Assembly: GCA_036821485.1 (NCBI GenBank)
Contig: DAISJM010000003.1
Location: 1-64,000, forward strand
Direction: 5' to 3'
Length of the DNA stretch: 64,000 bases
Origin: DAISJM01 sp036821485
Lineage (GTDB): Bacteria > Verrucomicrobiota > Kiritimatiellia > CAIQIC01 > JAGNIJ01
The notes beneath the pieces were generated by a model, which was not told the origin of the DNA, ran no database searches, and saw only the letters and a program-made list of their open reading frames with translations. Of the stretch, positions 32,369 through 40,357 are shown one piece after another. Position 1 is the first letter of the stretch, and every line of letters starts with the position of its first letter. The position numbers and the translations under genes are program-made.

Positions 32369-33514
32369 ATGCGTATCGGCATAGACGCGAGATGGATTTT
32401 TCCGCAGGTGTCAGGCATCGGCACGTACACCCGCGAGCTGATTCGCGAACTGGCGGCGCTCGACCGACAGAACGAATACGTCCTGTTCTTCCAGGATGCG
32501 CGAATCGCGGACGACGTGACCGGGGCGGCGCGATTGAGCGATGCGCCGAACTTCTCGACGCGGCTTCTCGATTACGGCGTGTTTTCGCCCGCGGGCCAGG
32601 CCCGGTTCCCGGCCGAACTCCGCGGCCTCAACCTCGACGTTTTTCATTCACCGAACTACATGCTGCCGCTATTCGCGTTTCCGAAGGGCCGGCCCGGCGA
32701 CCTGCGGTGCGTGGTGACGATCCACGATGTGATTCCCCTGCTCTTCCCCGATCACGCGCCGCGTTCGCGCAAGACGCGGATGTTTCCGGTGTACCGCTGG
32801 TTGATGCAGCAGGTTGGCGCGCGCGCCGATGTGATTGTGACGGTGAGCGAATCGTCGCGGCGCGACGTGCTCGAACAGCTTCACATTGGGCCGGAGCGCG
32901 CCGGCGCCGTGATGGTTGTGCCGAATGGCGTCGCTCCGGAATACGTGCCCGCGGCGAAGGAGCCGCGTGCGGCGAAGACGATACTCTACGTCGGCCGCTT
33001 TGATCCTTATAAGAATGCGTGCGGTTTGATGGACGTTTTCGCGGCCGTGCGGAAGAAGACGAAGACGGAGGTGCGGCTGCGCATGGTGGGCCCGCCGGAC
33101 CCCCGCTATCCCGAGGCGCGGCAGCGCGCGGAATCGCTGGGGTTGAATCCATTCATCGACTGGGTGGGCTATGTCGACGGCGCCGCACTGATTCGCGAGT
33201 ATCAACAGGCGGACGTGTTCGTGCTGCTGTCGAAGTACGAGGGTTTCGGATTGCCGGTGCTCGAGGCGATGGCGTGCGGGACGCCGGTGGTGTGCAGCAA
33301 TCGCAGTTCGCTGCCGGAAGTCGCGGCCGACGCGGCGGCGGTGGTGGATCCCGATCGGGTTGAGGATGCGGCTGCTGCCATCGTGCGCGTGCTGGATGAG
33401 CCGGCCCATGCCGCGGATCTTTCGCGGCGCGGCTTGCAGCGCGCGGCGGCGTTCACGTGGAAGCGTACGGCTGAACAAACCATCAAGGCCTACGACCTCG
33501 CCCGGCGCGTGTGA
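32369..33514 (+). CDS. Glycosyltransferase family 4 (second of three)
   Basis: A 381-aa GT4 enzyme: MRIGIDARWIFPQVSGIGTYTRELIREL at the N-terminus, LYVGRFDPYKNACGLMDVF at the start of the C-domain, and KYEGFGLPVLEAMACGTPVVCSN as the donor-binding E-x7-E segment. It is homologous in layout to its upstream neighbour and probably arose by duplication. It lies 9 bp downstream of it, and the following GT4 gene starts 68 bp later, so the three likely add successive sugars to one glycan. The acceptor is unknown. Confidence 0.92.
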   Translation: MRIGIDARWIFPQVSGIGTYTRELIRELAALDRQNEYVLFFQDARIADDVTGAARLSDAPNFSTRLLDYGVFSPAGQARFPAELRGLNLDVFHSPNYMLPLFAFPKGRPGDLRCVVTIHDVIPLLFPDHAPRSRKTRMFPVYRWLMQQVGARADVIVTVSESSRRDVLEQLHIGPERAGAVMVVPNGVAPEYVPAAKEPRAAKTILYVGRFDPYKNACGLMDVFAAVRKKTKTEVRLRMVGPPDPRYPEARQRAESLGLNPFIDWVGYVDGAALIREYQQADVFVLLSKYEGFGLPVLEAMACGTPVVCSNRSSLPEVAADAAAVVDPDRVEDAAAAIVRVLDEPAHAADLSRRGLQRAAAFTWKRTAEQTIKAYDLARRV

Positions 33515-33582
33515 CCGCTTTCCGGTTGCCAACGGGCCGCCGGTTTGAGAGGTAAGAGCCTGTCCAACACCATGTTTTGACC

Positions 33583-34728
33583 ATGACGGCATCCGATCAA
33601 ACCAGTACGCAGGCGGCCCCGGCGACATTTCCCGCCGAGTGGGCACAACTCAGGACCGTGCTGGCGCACGACTGGCTGACGGGGATGCGCGGCGGCGAGC
33701 GGGTGCTGGAGCTGCTCGGTGAGGGCTTCCCCACGGCGCCGATCTACACGCTGATTCACAACGCATCGCGCCTTTCCGAAAAGATCAACGCGCACGAGAT
33801 TCACGCGTCGTGGCTGCAGCACGTGCCCGGCGTGACGAAGTACTACCGCTACTTCCTTCCGTTCTTCCCCGGGGCGGTCGAGGGGCTGCGGCCGCCTCCG
33901 GCGGATCTCCTCATCAGCACGAGCCATTGCGTTGCCAAGGGCCTCCGGACGCCGTCCGGGGGCAAGCACCTCTGCTACTGCTTCACGCCGATGCGTTATG
34001 CGTGGTTGTTCTACGACGAGTACTTCGGCGGCAATCCGCTCAAGAAGGCGATGCTGAGCCCGGTACTCGCGCGGCTGCGCGACTGGGATCGCAAGGCCTC
34101 GGAGCGGGTCGACCACTTCGTCACGCTCAGCCGCCACGTGCAGCGGCGGATATTGGAATTCTACGGGCGCGAGTCGGAGGTGGTGTATCCGCCGGTGAAC
34201 ACCGGATTTTTCACGCCGGGTGGGGAGCCGGGCGGGTTTGACCTCGTGGTGTCGGCGCTTGTGCCGTACAAGAAACTGGACCTGGTTATTCGCGCCTACA
34301 ACCGGCTTGGCTTTCCGCTCAAGGTGGTGGGCGTGGGGACGGAATACGAAAAGCTGCGTCACAGCGCGGGCCCGAACATCACGTTCGAAGGCTGGGTGCC
34401 GGACGAAAAAACGCGCGAGCTTTACCGCGCATGCCGCTGCCTGGTCTTTCCTGGCGAAGAAGATTTCGGGATTGTCCCGGTTGAGGCACAGGCCTGCGGC
34501 CGTCCGGTTGTGGCCTTTGCCCGGGGCGGCGTGCTGGAATCCGTGGACGAGAAGACATCGGGCGTCTTCTTCCGGGAGCAGACAGAAGAGGCTCTTCTAG
34601 GCGGCGTCGAAGAGTGCGCAGGCCGGAAATGGGATCCTGCGGCGATCCGTCGTCATGCGGAAACGTTTGGATTCCAACGGTTTATAGATGGGATGTCGCT
34701 GCAAGTGCGCAAATGCCTTGGTCGCTAG
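33583..34728 (+). CDS. Glycosyltransferase family 4 (third of three)
   Basis: A 381-aa GT4 enzyme. LAHDWLTGMRGGERVLELLGEGFP at residues about 25-48 and CYCFTPMRYAWLFYDEYF in the N-domain are typical of WbaZ/mannosyltransferase-like members. The C-domain has LVVSALVPYKKLDLVIRAYNRLG and FPGEEDFGIVPVEAQACGRPVVAF. The ATG at 33583 is chosen; the frame also has a TTG two codons earlier. It ends 46 bp before the rplU promoter. Confidence 0.9.
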   Translation: MTASDQTSTQAAPATFPAEWAQLRTVLAHDWLTGMRGGERVLELLGEGFPTAPIYTLIHNASRLSEKINAHEIHASWLQHVPGVTKYYRYFLPFFPGAVEGLRPPPADLLISTSHCVAKGLRTPSGGKHLCYCFTPMRYAWLFYDEYFGGNPLKKAMLSPVLARLRDWDRKASERVDHFVTLSRHVQRRILEFYGRESEVVYPPVNTGFFTPGGEPGGFDLVVSALVPYKKLDLVIRAYNRLGFPLKVVGVGTEYEKLRHSAGPNITFEGWVPDEKTRELYRACRCLVFPGEEDFGIVPVEAQACGRPVVAFARGGVLESVDEKTSGVFFREQTEEALLGGVEECAGRKWDPAAIRRHAETFGFQRFIDGMSLQVRKCLGR

Positions 34729-34773
34729 ACCCGGCGTTGTTGAGGCGGGAGCCCTTTGCGACGGGCGAAAACG

Positions 34774-34802
34774 TTGACAACCGCGGAATAGTCACGTATT
34801 TT
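34774..34802 (+). promoter_or_regulatory. Promoter of rplU-rpmA
   Basis: A perfect -35 TTGACA (34774-34779), a 17-bp spacer, and -10 TATTTT (34797-34802). The predicted start leaves a leader of about 70 nt before rplU. Confidence 0.75.
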
Positions 34803-34877
34803 CTGCACCCTTGTTGACCTTGGAGCACCTCCCGTTGGAGCGGTGAGCGTGGTCAGGTTTGAGAAGAGGGGTTTGTC

Positions 34878-35195
34878 ATGGAAGCGTATGCGGTCATTGA
34901 AACAGGCGGGAAGCAGTACCGGGTCCAGAAGGACTCCGTGCTGGACATCGAGCTTTTGGATGCGAAAGAGGGCGACAAGGTCAAGATCGACAAGGTTTTG
35001 GCGGTGTCGGATGGCAGCAAGTTGAACGTTGGCACGCCGGTGGTCGCCGGAGCGGTGGTCACGCTGGAAGTCGTGAAGCTGCATCGCGGCGCGAAGGTGA
35101 TCTCCTTCAAGAAGAAACGCCGCAAAGGTTTTCACAAGAAGATCGGCCATCGCCAGGAATTGATGAAAGTCCGCGTCGAGAGCGTGGGCGCGTAA
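34878..35195 (+). CDS. rplU: Ribosomal protein L21 (bL21)
   Basis: A 105-aa protein of normal length, starting MEAYAVIETGGKQYRV, with KRRKGFHKKIGHRQ near the end, the rRNA-contacting KxRR(K/R)xxxKxxGHRQ block of bL21. It binds 23S rRNA in the large subunit. It is the first gene of the usual rplU-rpmA pair and is preceded by a strong promoter. Confidence 0.97.
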   Translation: MEAYAVIETGGKQYRVQKDSVLDIELLDAKEGDKVKIDKVLAVSDGSKLNVGTPVVAGAVVTLEVVKLHRGAKVISFKKKRRKGFHKKIGHRQELMKVRVESVGA

Positions 35196-35214
35196 GTGAG
35201 CGGGAGGACGTACC

Positions 35215-35475
35215 ATGGCACATAAAAAAGGACAGGGCAGTAGCAGGAACGGCCGGGACAGCAACGGTCAACGTCGGGGCATGAAGTGCTACGCCGGCGA
35301 AACAGTGACCGCGGGCAGCATCATTGTCCGCCAGCTCGGTTCGCGTTACGTCCCAGGCGAAAACGTTCGCGTGGCTCGCGATTGGTCCTTGTTTGCGATG
35401 AAGGCGGGCGTGGTGGAATTCGATCGCGGTGGCAAGCGGGTCCATGTCCGCGCTGCGGCGACCAAGACGGCCTGA
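35215..35475 (+). CDS. rpmA: Ribosomal protein L27 (bL27)
   Basis: An 86-aa protein, MAHKKGQGSSRNGRDSNGQRRGMK, followed by GSIIVRQLGSRYVPGENV. The N-terminal AHKKG(x)GS tail reaches the peptidyl-transferase centre. There is no Firmicutes-type N-terminal extension. It follows rplU by 19 bp. A terminator lies 25 bp after the stop, separating it from obg, with which it is often co-transcribed in other bacteria. Confidence 0.97.
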   Translation: MAHKKGQGSSRNGRDSNGQRRGMKCYAGETVTAGSIIVRQLGSRYVPGENVRVARDWSLFAMKAGVVEFDRGGKRVHVRAAATKTA

Positions 35476-35499
35476 TCCTGTTCCATAGAATCCCAGCAC

Positions 35500-35529
35500 A
35501 AGGCGAGTCCCCGGACTCGCCTTTGTTGT
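35500..35529 (+). terminator. Rho-independent terminator after rpmA
   Basis: AAGGCGAGTCC (35500-35510) and GGACTCGCCTT (35513-35523) make an 11-bp perfect stem, followed by TGTTGTGT. It ends the rplU-rpmA transcript 3 bp before the GxxExxY element begins. Confidence 0.85.
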
Positions 35530-35531
35530 GT

Positions 35532-35986
35532 CTAACGCAAAGGCGCAAAGACAAACGAAAAGGGTCGCGGCGATGACTGAGAATGAGTTGAGCCACGTCA
35601 TTCTTGGCGCGGCGATTGAAGTTCATCGGACCCTGGGCGGGCCGGGGCTACTGGAGCAGGTTTATGAAGAGTGTCTCTGCAGAGAGCTTGAGGCGCGCGG
35701 CCTGAAGGTTCAGCGACAGGTCGGTGTCCCGATTCTGTACAAGGGCCACAAGGTGGCGAAACCGTTGGTGCTGGACATGCTGGTTGAAGGAAAGGTGATC
35801 ATAGAGGTGAAAGCTGTTGAGAAGCATAATCCTCTGTTCTGCTCACAGTTGCTGACCTACTTGCGGCTGACCGGTCTCAAGCTCGGGATTTTGGTGAATT
35901 TTGGTGAACAAGTGGTCAAGAATGGTATTCATCGGGTAGTGAATGGTCTTTAACCTTGTCGTATGCTCTTTGCGTCTTTGCGTTAG
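35532..35986. mobile_element. Candidate 455-bp element: GxxExxY gene framed by 20-bp inverted repeats
   Basis: CTAACGCAAAGGCGCAAAGA (35532-35551) is matched at 35967-35986 by the reverse complement of CTAACGCAAAGACGCAAAGA, 19 of 20 bases identical. The pair encloses only the 126-aa GxxExxY gene. The unit splits rpmA from obg, which are neighbours in most bacteria. I see no target-site duplication and no transposase, so mobilisation, if any, would be in trans. The arms are themselves tandem (GCAAAG twice). Confidence 0.55.
35573..35953 (+). CDS. GxxExxY family protein
   Basis: A 126-aa protein with the family-defining GLLEQVY (Gly25, Glu28, Tyr31), the preceding HVILGAAIEVHRTLGGP, and a PD-(D/E)XK-like core: LVLDMLVEGKVIIEVKAVE. 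The D-x(n)-E-x-K arrangement suggests a nuclease-type fold; no function is established for the family. I start at MTENELSHV (35573); the longer frame runs into the inverted repeat. Codon use is less GC-biased than in the ribosomal genes around it, consistent with acquisition. Confidence 0.85.
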   Translation: MTENELSHVILGAAIEVHRTLGGPGLLEQVYEECLCRELEARGLKVQRQVGVPILYKGHKVAKPLVLDMLVEGKVIIEVKAVEKHNPLFCSQLLTYLRLTGLKLGILVNFGEQVVKNGIHRVVNGL

Positions 35987-36004
35987 CGTTAAAGGTCTCG
36001 CGTT

Positions 36005-37009
36005 ATGAAGGGTGTCACATTTGTTGATCGCGTGCGTGCGCAAGTCTTTGCCGGCAACGGCGGGGACGGCTGTGCGTCGTTTCGCCGCGAAAAGTACATC
36101 CCCCTTGGCGGCCCCGACGGTGGTGATGGCGGTGATGGCGGCAGCATCTACATGCGGGGCAGCCACGACGCGGGGTCGCTGCTCGACCTTTACTACCAGC
36201 CGCTCCGTCGCGCCGAACACGGCGGAAATGGTCGCAGCAAGCAGTGCACCGGGCGGAACGGGGAAGATGTCTACATCGATGTCCCCTGCGGCACGGTGGT
36301 GCGCGATTTTGAAACGGGCGAGTTGATCGGCGAGGTGCTGGAGAAGCACGACGTGCTGCTGGTCGCGCGCGGCGGCCGCGGCGGGATGGGGAACATGAAG
36401 TTCACATCGTCGACGAACCGCGCTCCGCGGGAGTTCACCCACGGGACGCCGGGGGAAATCAAGAAGCTCCTGGTCGAACTCAAAACGGTTGCAGACATCG
36501 GGTTGGTCGGGTATCCGAACGCCGGGAAATCGACGCTGCTGGCGGCGGTCAGTCGCGCGCGGCCGAAGATCGCGGCGTATCCGTTCACAACGCTTCATCC
36601 GTCCATTGGTACGATCGATTTCGGCGACTTCTCCACGCTGCGGATGGCGGACATTCCGGGCCTGATTGACGGCGCACACAAGGGTGTCGGGCTCGGTCAC
36701 GACTTCCTTCGACACATCGAACGGACGAAGTTCCTTCTCTTCGTCATCGACATGGCGGGCGTGGATGGTCGCAATCCCGTCGAGGACTACCGGAACCTGA
36801 AGAAAGAGCTCAAGCTGTACAGCAAGGAGCTTGCGCAGCGTCCCTTCATGGTGGTGGCCAACAAGATGGATTTGCCCGAAGCCGCGCCGCAACTGAAGGA
36901 TTTCATCCGCCGGACCAAGGTGCGCCCGCTCCAACTGGCGGCCGCGGCCGGCACCGGGATTGCCGAGTTGAAGCAGATGCTTCGGGATCGCCTGTCCCCC
37001 ACGCCCTGA
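36005..37009 (+). CDS. obg: GTPase Obg/CgtA
   Basis: A 334-aa protein. The glycine-rich Obg domain (1-160; FVDRVRAQVFAGNGGDGCASFRREKY, GGDGGDGG) is followed by the G domain with P-loop GYPNAGKST (169-177), G2 TTLHP, G3 DIPGL and G4 NKMD. It has the minimal C-terminus without an OCT domain. Obg is an essential ribosome-associated GTPase acting in 50S assembly and stress responses. It normally follows rpmA directly; here a GxxExxY element intervenes. Confidence 0.96.
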   Translation: MKGVTFVDRVRAQVFAGNGGDGCASFRREKYIPLGGPDGGDGGDGGSIYMRGSHDAGSLLDLYYQPLRRAEHGGNGRSKQCTGRNGEDVYIDVPCGTVVRDFETGELIGEVLEKHDVLLVARGGRGGMGNMKFTSSTNRAPREFTHGTPGEIKKLLVELKTVADIGLVGYPNAGKSTLLAAVSRARPKIAAYPFTTLHPSIGTIDFGDFSTLRMADIPGLIDGAHKGVGLGHDFLRHIERTKFLLFVIDMAGVDGRNPVEDYRNLKKELKLYSKELAQRPFMVVANKMDLPEAAPQLKDFIRRTKVRPLQLAAAAGTGIAELKQMLRDRLSPTP

Positions 37010-37072
37010 GTCGATCGCGCCGACTTAACGCTTTAGCCTTCCTTGGTTAGCTGTTATGTAAGCAGGGGGGTT

Positions 37073-40000
37073 ATGAGGAAGAGAAAGAAGACGCCGTCCG
37101 CCGACGGGGTGATACCTGATATGGCCGATGCCGATCTTGATCGGCTTCTCCATGCCCCTACCCAGCCCTTCGATTACCCGACCGGCAAGACCATCACGGA
37201 ATATCTTCAGACGCAGGGCATGGGTGAAGGGATTGACCTCATGCGCCCCGTCGCTTCGGCAAATCCCCACATCCTTTCCGCCCGGGGTGGCCGCAAGTAT
37301 GAACTCGGGCGCGTGCTCTCGAGCGGCAGCATGGGCGTGGTGTACGAGGCGCGCGATCTCAACTGCCGTCGCACCGTGGCGATCAAGGTTCTTCCCCATG
37401 ATGTGATTCTTCCGAAGGAAGAACAGTTGCGGTTTGTGGAAGAGGCGCAGATTACGTCGCAGCTCGAACATCCGAACATCGTTCCGATTCACGAACTGGG
37501 TCTCGATGCCGAAGGGCGCATCTACTACGCGATGAAATACGTGCAGGGGCGCACGCTGACCGACATTCTCATTGCCCTTCGCAAGCACGACCCCGACACG
37601 GTGCGCGATTTCCCCCTCTCGCGCCTGCTGAACATCTTCCAGAAAACATGCGATGCCGTGGCGTTTGCCCATTCACACGGCGTGGTGCACCGCGACCTCA
37701 AACCCGACAACATCATGATCGGCGAATTCGGCGAGGTCGTGGTCATGGACTGGGGCCTGGCGACGGTCGCGGGCGATGACGCGACAGCGACAAGGAGCGA
37801 GCCCCCGCCGCGGGTCATATCGACCGACGTCATGGATTTGAAGAAGGCGACGGCTGCCGTGCCCGGCGCCACCATCGAGGTGATGCGCACGGAAACGGCG
37901 GTGGGCGATACGAGCCGTCGCGTGTTGGGCACACCCGGCTTCATGGCGCCGGAACACCTTGTGCCCGAAACGCCCGTGCACACGCGGTCCGACATCTACT
38001 CCCTGGGAGCGACACTTTACAGCATTCTCTGCCTGCGCGCGCCGCTTGGGGGCAAGGACGTCAAAGAGGTCCTCCGCAAGATTCTCGAAGGAGAAATCGC
38101 TCCGCCCACTGTCTTCAACGTGTCTTCCAAAGAAGCAGGCCAGCCTTCCCTGCCCCACTGCCCTGACGGCCTGGTGCCCGCCGTCCTTTCCGATATTGCG
38201 ATGCGGGCGCTGGCCACTCACGCAGCCGACCGGTATGCCACGGTGCTGGACATGCAGGCCGAAGTGCAAGCGTACCAGGATGGGCTGGTGTGGCACGTCG
38301 TGGTCGATCAGGATTTCACCGACCCCGATGCGCTGCAGCATTGGGAAACCCTTGGCGGTCAGTTTGAAATCCGCAACGGGGAGCTCCACGTGTCGCACGG
38401 CGAGCCCCAGGTGTTGCTCTACAGGGGCGACATCTCGGGCGACATTCGTATTGAGTTTGAGTGCCGCCAGGAAGCGGTGTACCTGAACGCCGTGGGTTGT
38501 TTCCTCGGGGCCGTGCGATCAGAGAACCGTCGCGACGTTCCCCTCAACGGTTATAAGTTTGAATACGGCGCGTTCGACAATTCGCTGAACGTGATCGAGC
38601 GTGCGGGCCGGCCCGTGGCCAGTGAACACGCCTCGCCGCTGCAAAAGGGAAAAATGATGCGCGTGCGCGCCGAGCGCATAGGTGCGCTTCTGCGCTTGTG
38701 TGTGGATGGCTGCGAGGTGCTGTCGGTCATCGACTCGGATCCCCTGTCCGGCGCGGACCGGACCGTGTTGGGATTATTCGGTTGGGCGGCGGAGACGGTA
38801 TATACGCATGTGCGGATTTCGACGCTCGGTACGCCGTGGAAGAGCGATGTGATTGATATTGCCGAGCGGCAGACGCAGAAGGGCAACTACGCCGTGGCGC
38901 AGCAGTTGCTGCAGGAGGTGCTGGATTCCTATCCCGACGCCGCCCGATTCGAGCGCGCTCGCAAGGCCCAGGAAAAGGCGCGCTGGCGGGAGCGCATGTC
39001 GAAGGAGATCAGCATTTGGCGGGAGAAGTTGCAGCAGGCGTGGCCGGGTGCGGAATTCCATCTTGGGCTGAATACGGATGGCTTCTCGCTGGAAATCCCG
39101 CCGGGCAGCATCACCGACCTTTCTGCCGTCCGCGGCATGCCGGTTACATCGCTCGTGTGCTCGCACAACAAGATCAGCAGCCTCGAACCGCTGCGCGGCG
39201 CCCCGCTGGTTTCGCTGAACTGCACGGGCAATCCGATCAGCAGCCTCGAACCGCTGCGCGGGATGCAGATCAACATTCTCGTGACCGAGGGTTGTCCCGT
39301 GGAGGACCTCGAACCGTTGCGCGGCATGCCGATTCACCTTCTCAACGTCGGCGCAGGCCGCGTGGTCTCGCTCGAGCCCCTGCGCGGCATGCCGCTGACT
39401 TTCCTGAGCTGCTGGGGCAACAGGATCGAGAACCTGGAACCCCTTCGCGGCATGAACGCACTGACCTGGCTTTCGCTCAACGCCAACCGGGTGCGGGATT
39501 TGGAGCCCATCCGGGGTCTTCCCCTTGTCACCGTGAATATCAGCGGCAACGAGATCGAAAGCCTTGAACCGATGCGCGGCATGCCGTTGAACGTGTTGCA
39601 CTGTGGCGACAATCGCATTGCAAGCGTCGAGCCATTGAAGGGCATGCAGATCAAGATGTTCAGTTGCCAGGGCAACCGTCTGAAATCGATCGAACCGCTG
39701 AGGGGCCTTCCGTTGGCCTCGCTGGTGTGCGGCGGGAACGAACTGACAAGTATTGCCTCGTTTGTGAAGAATCCGCCGGACGATTTCCGGTTCGATTGCG
39801 ACACCATTCCGACGCGCGAGCTGGAGTGGGCGCGGGAGGCGTGGTCGCGCGATTTTCGATGTGCCGATCACGCGCGAAATGTGGCCGTGATCCTTGCGCT
39901 GCGGAAAGGCGACCTGAAGGGATTGCGTGTCATGGCGGTCGAATACAAGGGTCATCACCTCCTCCTTGTTCCAAAGCTCATGACGTGGGACGAGGCGGAG

Positions 40001-40279
40001 GCTTTGTGTCGGCGACTGGGCGGACACCTCGTCACCATCACTACGGCGGACAAGAATGAGTACTTGAACCGCTTGTTCTCACACGGAGCTTGGTTCTGGA
40101 TGGGGCTACAGCGTCGCGAGCAGGGGTTCGCCTGGGTTACCGACGAGCCCGTTGACTACACCAATTTCATCGACCCCTTGCAGGGATTTAAGCTTGGGCC
40201 AAAGATTTTCAGTGGGCGGTGGACCTCGGACGATGTGCCGAACGCCCACAACTCGTTTATGATCGAGTGGGATGACTGA
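37073..40279 (+). CDS. Giant Ser/Thr kinase fused to LamG-like, leucine-rich-repeat and C-type lectin domains
   Basis: A 1068-aa protein. Domains: a kinase (about 76-395) with catalytic Lys105, HRDLKPDN (206-213), DWG instead of DFG (226-228) and GTPGFMAPEH; a LamG/GH16-like beta domain (about 410-575); a short TPR-like helical linker (about 585-650); ten leucine-rich repeats of about 22 aa built on SLEPLRGMPLxxLxxxxNxI (about 680-910); and a C-type lectin-like domain (about 925-1068; MTWDEAEALCRRLGGHLVTI, WFWMGLQR). No transmembrane segment is apparent. The start at MRKRKK (37073) has AGGGGGG upstream. Kinases joined to such repeat and lectin modules are characteristic of PVC bacteria. Ligand and substrate are unknown. 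Confidence 0.88.
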   Translation: MRKRKKTPSADGVIPDMADADLDRLLHAPTQPFDYPTGKTITEYLQTQGMGEGIDLMRPVASANPHILSARGGRKYELGRVLSSGSMGVVYEARDLNCRRTVAIKVLPHDVILPKEEQLRFVEEAQITSQLEHPNIVPIHELGLDAEGRIYYAMKYVQGRTLTDILIALRKHDPDTVRDFPLSRLLNIFQKTCDAVAFAHSHGVVHRDLKPDNIMIGEFGEVVVMDWGLATVAGDDATATRSEPPPRVISTDVMDLKKATAAVPGATIEVMRTETAVGDTSRRVLGTPGFMAPEHLVPETPVHTRSDIYSLGATLYSILCLRAPLGGKDVKEVLRKILEGEIAPPTVFNVSSKEAGQPSLPHCPDGLVPAVLSDIAMRALATHAADRYATVLDMQAEVQAYQDGLVWHVVVDQDFTDPDALQHWETLGGQFEIRNGELHVSHGEPQVLLYRGDISGDIRIEFECRQEAVYLNAVGCFLGAVRSENRRDVPLNGYKFEYGAFDNSLNVIERAGRPVASEHASPLQKGKMMRVRAERIGALLRLCVDGCEVLSVIDSDPLSGADRTVLGLFGWAAETVYTHVRISTLGTPWKSDVIDIAERQTQKGNYAVAQQLLQEVLDSYPDAARFERARKAQEKARWRERMSKEISIWREKLQQAWPGAEFHLGLNTDGFSLEIPPGSITDLSAVRGMPVTSLVCSHNKISSLEPLRGAPLVSLNCTGNPISSLEPLRGMQINILVTEGCPVEDLEPLRGMPIHLLNVGAGRVVSLEPLRGMPLTFLSCWGNRIENLEPLRGMNALTWLSLNANRVRDLEPIRGLPLVTVNISGNEIESLEPMRGMPLNVLHCGDNRIASVEPLKGMQIKMFSCQGNRLKSIEPLRGLPLASLVCGGNELTSIASFVKNPPDDFRFDCDTIPTRELEWAREAWSRDFRCADHARNVAVILALRKGDLKGLRVMAVEYKGHHLLLVPKLMTWDEAEALCRRLGGHLVTITTADKNEYLNRLFSHGAWFWMGLQRREQGFAWVTDEPVDYTNFIDPLQGFKLGPKIFSGRWTSDDVPNAHNSFMIEWDD

Positions 40280-40304
40280 AGTGTTGTTTCCTGCCCGCGC
40301 TTTC

Positions 40305-40332
40305 TTGACACGGACGCTTCACCAAGGTGTCA
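40305..40332 (+). promoter_or_regulatory. TTGACA with overlapping inverted repeat upstream of parE
   Basis: TTGACA at 40305-40310 forms part of an inverted repeat TGACAC (40306-40311) / GTGTCA (40327-40332), 25 bp before the parE ATG. The second arm coincides with where the -10 should lie, so a repressor bound there could block the promoter. No good -10 hexamer is visible. Confidence 0.35.
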
Positions 40333-40357
40333 TATCCCCTTTCATCCGTCCCGGGGA

